This document shows, piece after piece, positions 30,420 through 34,981 of a DNA stretch of 34,981 nucleotides. The notes under the pieces were generated by a model. It did no database searches. It was given only the letters and a program-made list of their open reading frames with translations, and was not told the origin of the DNA. The position numbers and the translations under genes are program-made. The stretch spans positions 1 to 34,981 of the forward strand of contig JBDUDK010000109.1 of the NCBI GenBank assembly GCA_040002995.1. Reading direction: 5' to 3'. Position 1 is the stretch's first letter. Each line of letters opens with the position of its first letter. Source of the DNA: JBDUDK01 sp040002995. Its GTDB lineage: Bacteria; Actinomycetota; Acidimicrobiia; Acidimicrobiales; Ilumatobacteraceae.

Positions 30420-31001
30420 ATGATCGACCGACCAGCCATCGGGCAGCCGCGCCGCGTCGGAGGCGACGGCGATCCGATCGTGTTCGCGGCCGACGAGCAG
30501 GCCGACGTCAAACTCGACATCCGGCAATGGGTGGCTCTCACCTATGCCGTTCTGGCCGACGAGGGAGTACGCGGCCACTGCGAGCTGTCGCTCCTGTTCA
30601 TCGACATCTCCGAGATGACGCGCCTCAACAGCGAGTTCATGGACGTGGACGGGGCCACCGACGTGCTCGCCTTCCCGATCGATGCGCCGGAAGCCGGGTT
30701 CGGGCCGGTGCCGCCGCGTTCGGGTCCCGACCGCGCGCCGCCCGACCCCGCCGACGAGCCGCTGCTGCTCGGCGACGTCGTGATCTGCCCGGCGGTGGCC
30801 GCCGCGAATGCGCCCACCCACGCGGGCTCTGTAGACGACGAGCTCGCCCTCCTCGTGGTCCACGGCATCCTGCACGTGTTGGGCTACGACCACGCCGATC
30901 CGGAGCAGACGGAGCGCATGCGCGCCCGCGAACGCGAACTGCTCGAAGCCCACCACTGGAAGGGGCCGGCGCCCACAGGCTTCCGCCAGCAGCAGGACTG
31001 A
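30420..31001 (+). CDS. ybeY: Endoribonuclease YbeY
   Basis: A 193-residue zinc-dependent RNase acting on rRNA maturation and ribosome quality control. The zinc motif is HGILHVLGYDHADPEQ, with the three His ligands. LSLLFIDISEMTRLNSEFMD and ATDVLAFPID are family-typical. A Pro-rich insertion (VPPRSGPDRAPPDPADEP) precedes LLLGDVVICP. ATG 30420 gives the usual length, 16 bases after the phoH stop. The ribosome binding site is weak (GATGAG). Four bases separate it from the CNNM/CBS gene. Confidence 0.93.
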   Translation: MIDRPAIGQPRRVGGDGDPIVFAADEQADVKLDIRQWVALTYAVLADEGVRGHCELSLLFIDISEMTRLNSEFMDVDGATDVLAFPIDAPEAGFGPVPPRSGPDRAPPDPADEPLLLGDVVICPAVAAANAPTHAGSVDDELALLVVHGILHVLGYDHADPEQTERMRARERELLEAHHWKGPAPTGFRQQQD

Positions 31002-31005
31002 CCCG

Positions 31006-32334
31006 ATGACCCAACCCGTTCTCGTCGCGGCGCTGAACTCCACCGATCTGCTCGCGCTGGCGGTCGTGCTCGTGCTGCTCACGGTGTCGAGCTTCCTGGC
31101 CCTCGCCGAGACCGGGCTCACTCGCGTGAGCCGGGCGAGGGCGGCCGCGTTCGCGGAGGAATGGGGGCGCAAGGGACGCACGATCGCTCGTCTCGTCAGC
31201 AAGCCGGAGCGCTTTCTCAATCCGCTGCTGCTCGTCGTGCTCATCTGCCAAACGACCGCCGCCTTCCTCTCGGCCCTCGTGGCCGACCGTGTCGCCGGCG
31301 CCACCGGTGTGTTCATCGCCCTCGCCGCCAACGTTGTGGTCGTCTTCGTGCTCGTCCAGGCGATTCCAAAGACGTGGGCCGTGCAAAACCCCGATCGCGC
31401 CGCCCTGCTCGTCGCCCGGCCCGTCGCCGCGCTGGCCGCGTTTCCTCCACTGCGCCTCATCAACCGCGCCCTCATGGGCCTCTCGCGCCGGCTCGTCAAG
31501 GGTGCCGGTCCTCAAGCGGAGCCATTCGTGTCGGAAGAGGAGCTACTGGCGCTGGCCGACGTCGCCCTCGAAGACAAGGTCATCGAACACGAGGAGCGCG
31601 AGCTCATCGGCTCGATCATCGAGTTCGGCGACACGATCGCCCGCGAGGTGATGGTGCCGCGTCCCGACATGGTCACCGTCGGCATCGGGGCAACAGTTAC
31701 GAGCGCGCTCGATAAGGCCATCGCGCACGGCTACAGCCGCCTGCCCGTGATCGGCGAGAGCCTCGACGACGTACTCGGCATCGTGTACGCCAAGGACTTG
31801 ATGCGCGCCGAGCGCGAAGGGCGCGGGCAGGCTCCGATCGGCGATCTCGTGCGTCCCGCCCAATTCGTACCGGAGACCAAGCAGGTGGCCCGGCTGATGC
31901 GCGAGATGCAGGCCGGGAAGTTCCACATGGCGATCCTCGTCGACGAGTACGGCGGCATCGCCGGTCTGGTGACGCTCGAGGACTGCCTCGAAGAGTTGGT
32001 CGGCGACATCGTCGACGAATACGACGCCGAGAGGCCAGAGGTCGAGGTCCTCGACGACGGCGAGTACCGGCTCGACGGCGGCATCGCCATCGATGAGGTG
32101 AACGAGCTGCTCGGCACGCACGTTCCCGATGAGGATTGGGACACCGTTGGCGGCTTCGTATTTGGAACGCTCGGCCACGTGCCGGCCGAAGGCGAGAAGG
32201 TCGACTGGGAGGGTTGGTCCTTCATCGCCGAGAAGGTCGACGGCCGGCGTATCGCGAGCGTTTGGACCGTGCCCATCTCTGGTTGGGTGCCGCCGCCATC
32301 GGATGACGACGGCGACGGCGACGACAATGCCTGA
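31006..32334 (+). CDS. CNNM/CorC-type transporter with CBS domains (HlyC/CorC family)
   Basis: A 442-residue membrane protein. Residues 1-190 form a CNNM domain with TM helices (LLALAVVLVLLTVSSFLALA, FLNPLLLVVLICQTTAAFLS, VFIALAANVVVVFVLVQAIP). Residues about 205-330 are a CBS pair (REVMVPRPDMVTVGIG, YSRLPVIGESLDDVLGIVY, AILVDEYGGIAGLVTLEDCL). Residues about 345-430 are the CorC_HlyC domain (YRLDGGIAIDEVNELLG, VGGFVFGTLGHVPAEGEKV), ending in an acidic tail. Homologues act in Mg/Co efflux or export; haemolysin is a historical label. The gene sits between ybeY and era, and overlaps era by 8 bp. Confidence 0.92.
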   Translation: MTQPVLVAALNSTDLLALAVVLVLLTVSSFLALAETGLTRVSRARAAAFAEEWGRKGRTIARLVSKPERFLNPLLLVVLICQTTAAFLSALVADRVAGATGVFIALAANVVVVFVLVQAIPKTWAVQNPDRAALLVARPVAALAAFPPLRLINRALMGLSRRLVKGAGPQAEPFVSEEELLALADVALEDKVIEHEERELIGSIIEFGDTIAREVMVPRPDMVTVGIGATVTSALDKAIAHGYSRLPVIGESLDDVLGIVYAKDLMRAEREGRGQAPIGDLVRPAQFVPETKQVARLMREMQAGKFHMAILVDEYGGIAGLVTLEDCLEELVGDIVDEYDAERPEVEVLDDGEYRLDGGIAIDEVNELLGTHVPDEDWDTVGGFVFGTLGHVPAEGEKVDWEGWSFIAEKVDGRRIASVWTVPISGWVPPPSDDDGDGDDNA

Positions 32335-33181
32335 CGAAGCATCCTTTCGCTCGGGGTTCGCGACGCTGATCGGACGCCCCAACGTCGGCAAGTCGACACT
32401 GCTGAATGCCATCTTGGGTGAGAAGGTCTCGATCGTCTCCGACAAGGCTCAGACCACGCGGATGCCGGTGCGCGGCGTCCTCAACCGGCCCGGTGCCCAG
32501 CTGGTGTTCGTCGACACGCCGGGGATCCACAAACCCGTCTCGGCGTTGGGCGAGAGACTCAACCAGCACGCCAAGGTGTCGATCGGTGATGTCGATGTCG
32601 TGTGCTTCGTGGTCGACGCCGGCAAGCCGTTCGGGCGCGGCGACCTTTACGTGGCCGACCGGCTTTCCCGCGACTCCATATGCGTCATTAACAAGATCGA
32701 CGCCGTCCCCAAGGGCACTGTCCTCAAGCAGTTGCAGAAGGCCGGCGAGCTCGACCTATCGGCCTATTTCCCGTTGTCGGCCGTCACCGGCGAAGGCGTC
32801 GAAGCATTCGTCGAGCACTTATTGGCCCGCCTTCCCGAAGGCCCCGCCTACTACCCCGACGACATGGTGAGCGATCTCGACGACGCGGCGTGGGTGGCCG
32901 AGCTCGTCCGCGAACAGCTGTTCATGCTCACCCGCGAAGAGCTGCCCTACTCGATCGCGACACAGGTCACCGAAATCGAATGGCCCCGAATCCGCTGTGA
33001 GATCATCGTCGAGCGGGCCTCACAAAAGGGCATGGTGATCGGGCGGGGGGGAGCGTTGCTGAAACAAGTTGGCATCGCTGTGCGCGAGCAGCTTCGCGAG
33101 GGAGCGTTCCTCGAGCTTTTTGTCCGCATCGATCCGGAGTGGCAGCACAAACCGGCGGCCGTACGCCGGCTCGGCTACTGA
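32327..33181 (+). CDS. era: GTPase Era
   Basis: A 284-residue ribosome-assembly GTPase binding 16S rRNA. G1 is GRPNVGKST, G2 SDKAQTTR, G3 VDTPGIHKP, G4 NKID. The C-terminal KH domain has KGMVIGRGGALLKQVG. ATG 32327 starts MPDEASFRSGFATLIG and overlaps the transporter stop by 8 bp; an alternative ATG at 32303 would add a Thr-rich leader. In many actinobacteria recO follows; here a lipoprotein gene follows after one base. Confidence 0.94.
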   Translation: MPDEASFRSGFATLIGRPNVGKSTLLNAILGEKVSIVSDKAQTTRMPVRGVLNRPGAQLVFVDTPGIHKPVSALGERLNQHAKVSIGDVDVVCFVVDAGKPFGRGDLYVADRLSRDSICVINKIDAVPKGTVLKQLQKAGELDLSAYFPLSAVTGEGVEAFVEHLLARLPEGPAYYPDDMVSDLDDAAWVAELVREQLFMLTREELPYSIATQVTEIEWPRIRCEIIVERASQKGMVIGRGGALLKQVGIAVREQLREGAFLELFVRIDPEWQHKPAAVRRLGY

Positions 33182-33182
33182 A

Positions 33183-34886
33183 GTGCGCCGCGTACCGCTC
33201 GTGGTGGTTGGGCTTCTGGCCCTGGCCTCGTGCGGTTCCGATGGTCATGACACGTCGCCCGCGTCGACGACTCCGAACACGTTGTTGGTCGTCAGCGGCA
33301 CTGACCCTGCGGGCACCACCGCCGCCGCGCCCACGACGACCGCGCCCGCAACGACCGTTCGCGTTACCGCGCCGCCCACCACCGCTGAGTCCGCGGCGAC
33401 CACAACGTCTTCTCCCTACCTCGCCTACCGCGGCGCGGACTGGATCGAAGCCGAGAACGCGCGCACGGGCACTGATGCGTGGAAGATCGTGCCGAAGCAA
33501 CTCTTCGTGCCGGACAGCATCGACGGGTACGCCAACACCACGAGCGCGCTGATCGGCGATACGGTCAGCCTCCACGTCGCGAGCCTCGCCTCGACCACGT
33601 TCACCGTCGAGGCGTACCGGATGGGTTTCTACGGCGGCCTTCAGGGGCGCCTGGTGTGGACGTCGGAGCCAACCACGACCGCACCACCTTCCGACCCGGC
33701 GATTGATCCCGTGACGCACATGGCGGAAGCCGACTGGCCGGTGTCGCTGCGCGTGCCCATCACATCCGAATGGCCGCCCGGCACCTATCTGCTCAAGCTG
33801 GTGTCGGCCATTGGCGCCGAGTCCTACGTGCCGCTCACGATCCGTGACGACGACAGCAGCGCCGACCTCGTCGCCATCGATGCGGTCACCACGTGGCAGG
33901 CCTACAACGACTGGGGCTCGTGCAGCCTCTACCAGTGCCTCATGGACGATGAGACTCCGCGGTCCACCGTGGTGAGCTTCGACCGACCGATCTTCGGCTT
34001 CTTCGGGCACGGAGCGGCCGACTACCTCGACCACGAGTTGCCGCTGATCTCGCTCGCCGAGGAGCGCGGCCTCGACATCACCTACATCACCGATATCGAT
34101 CTCGACCAACGGCCGGGGCTGGTGCTCCATCATCGGGCGGTGCTGTCGCTGGGACACGATGAGTACTACTCGACCGCGATGTACGACGCGCTCGAATCGG
34201 CGCGCGACCGCGGTGTCAACCTCGCGTTCCTTGGTGCGAACGCGGTGTACCGACGGATTCGTCTCGAGCCAGGGGCCGACGGCACTCCAGCCCGTCGCAT
34301 GGTCAACTACCGCTCGGTCAAAGACCCCGCCACGAAGTCAGATCCGAAGGACGCCACGGTCGACTGGCGCGATGCACCACTGCTGCGCCCCGAGATCACG
34401 TTGATCGGGATCATGTACGAGTGCGCGGCGAGCGGAAGCATGACGATCGTCGATCCCGAGAACTGGGTGTTCGCGGGCACGCATGTACGCAAGGGCGCGG
34501 TGATGCGGGGCCTTATCGGCAGCGAGTACGACCGCGTGTACCCGGGTCGGGGCGCTCCGAAGAATCTCGAGGTGCTCTCACACTCCTTCATCCCTTGCCG
34601 GGGGCGGCCGAGCTACGCAAACAGCTCCTACTACTCGGCCCCGAGCGGCGCGGGTGTGTTCGCGACGGGCACGATCAAGTGGGTGTGCGCGATAGATGCG
34701 ACGTGCACGAAGGCACCAGTGCCCGCATTCGTACGGCAGGTGACGATCAACGTGCTCGAGGCGTTCGCCGCCGGGCCGGCCGGCAGCGCTCATCCCTCGA
34801 AACCCAATCCGAGGGTGATCGTCCGTCCACCGACGCCCACAACGATTCCCGGAGCGAGCACGACCACGACCACCCGGCCGGCCTAG
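33183..34886 (+). CDS. Lipoprotein with N,N-dimethylformamidase-beta-like domain
   Basis: A 567-residue protein. Residues 1-20 form a lipoprotein signal (RRVPLVVVGLLALASCGSDG, lipobox LASC). Residues about 25-80 are a Thr/Ala/Pro-rich linker, likely a cell-wall spacer. Residues about 85-545 resemble the large subunit of N,N-dimethylformamidase: GFYGGLQGRLVWTSEP, VTTWQAYNDWGSCSLYQC, RPIFGFFGHGAADYLDHEL, HHRAVLSLGHDEYYSTAMYD and NLAFLGANAVYRRIRLEPG. The C terminus ends in a Pro/Thr tail (PPTPTTIPGASTTTTTRPA). The family's best-known activity is amide cleavage, but most surface members are uncharacterised. GTG 33183 has no visible ribosome binding site and follows era by one base, so translation may be coupled. 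Confidence 0.8.
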   Translation: MRRVPLVVVGLLALASCGSDGHDTSPASTTPNTLLVVSGTDPAGTTAAAPTTTAPATTVRVTAPPTTAESAATTTSSPYLAYRGADWIEAENARTGTDAWKIVPKQLFVPDSIDGYANTTSALIGDTVSLHVASLASTTFTVEAYRMGFYGGLQGRLVWTSEPTTTAPPSDPAIDPVTHMAEADWPVSLRVPITSEWPPGTYLLKLVSAIGAESYVPLTIRDDDSSADLVAIDAVTTWQAYNDWGSCSLYQCLMDDETPRSTVVSFDRPIFGFFGHGAADYLDHELPLISLAEERGLDITYITDIDLDQRPGLVLHHRAVLSLGHDEYYSTAMYDALESARDRGVNLAFLGANAVYRRIRLEPGADGTPARRMVNYRSVKDPATKSDPKDATVDWRDAPLLRPEITLIGIMYECAASGSMTIVDPENWVFAGTHVRKGAVMRGLIGSEYDRVYPGRGAPKNLEVLSHSFIPCRGRPSYANSSYYSAPSGAGVFATGTIKWVCAIDATCTKAPVPAFVRQVTINVLEAFAAGPAGSAHPSKPNPRVIVRPPTPTTIPGASTTTTTRPA

Positions 34887-34981
34887 ACGCGCCGACCGTT
34901 AGCGGCCGGTCGCCCTCCTCGATGCGTCCGTGAATCGGTGGCGACGCCTAAGAATGAGTTAAACAGCACAGAAACACGCTG
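34887..34981 (+). other. Intergenic tail with weak hairpin
   Basis: CGACCG at 34893-34898 can pair with CGGTCG at 34907-34912 across an 8-base loop just after the lipoprotein stop, a weak terminator candidate without a T run. No gene is supported in the remaining bases, which become more A-rich towards the window end. Confidence 0.35.

Noticed and set aside
33276..33420. Low-complexity Thr/Ala/Pro-coding stretch considered as a DNA repeat
   Set aside because: It is an irregular linker in the lipoprotein gene with no exact repeated unit.

Overview
This is a high-GC window, dense with genes, from an actinobacterium. Acidimicrobiia (Ilumatobacter-like) is the best guess. The grounds are a BTAD regulator fused to hydrolase and cyclase domains, a cyclase/NB-ARC/TPR protein, a deazaflavin-type nitroreductase homologue, a secretin-less Tad pilus operon, and the core block phoH-ybeY-corC-era. 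Taxonomy is inference from gene content, not from a marker gene. No rRNA, tRNA, CRISPR array, insertion sequence or phage gene was recognised.

Layout. 28-742: a frameshifted MmcQ/YjbR remnant and a YCII-family gene. 949-3033: a BTAD / alpha-beta hydrolase / degenerate cyclase fusion. 3020-5477: a Tat-exported sulfite-oxidase-like molybdoenzyme, a DUF1003 membrane protein and a small F420-type nitroreductase homologue. 5474-9863: a GlxA-type regulator heading an operon with an FkbM methyltransferase and a 14-TM drug-efflux-type transporter, divergent from an isonitrile-hydratase-like DJ-1 protein. An 18-bp-arm palindrome lies between the two divergent starts. 9856-12409: a CaiB-type CoA-transferase divergent from an HMG-CoA-lyase-family enzyme, then a small membrane protein. 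12453-13464: a Lys/Ala-rich repeat protein and a cold-shock protein. 13533-17402: a tightly overlapping operon (SnoaL-like, cupin, HpcH/HpaI aldolase, DUF3500, GNAT) that looks like an uncharacterised catabolic unit. 17480-21455: a leaderless cytosolic subtilase in operon with a class III cyclase / NB-ARC / TPR protein. 21439-21749: remains of an ECF sigma factor gene. 21826-28398: an eight-gene Tad/Flp pilus operon read leftward, almost every junction being a stop/start overlap. 28439-28935: a repeat cluster, a candidate small gene with a very strong ribosome binding site, and a small excisionase/MerR-type HTH protein. 28896-34886: a two-barrel hypothetical protein divergent from phoH, then ybeY, a CNNM/CBS transporter, era and a large lipoprotein with a dimethylformamidase-beta-like domain.

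System-level points. All six convergent gene pairs overlap at their 3' ends. Several genes without a Shine-Dalgarno have a TAnnnT box 6-8 nt before the start codon, as expected for leaderless transcripts. The best candidates for undescribed biology are the DUF3500/cupin/aldolase operon, the subtilase plus STAND-cyclase pair, the GlxA palindrome controlling a glycan-methylation/efflux operon, and the small gene and repeat array in front of the Tad operon.
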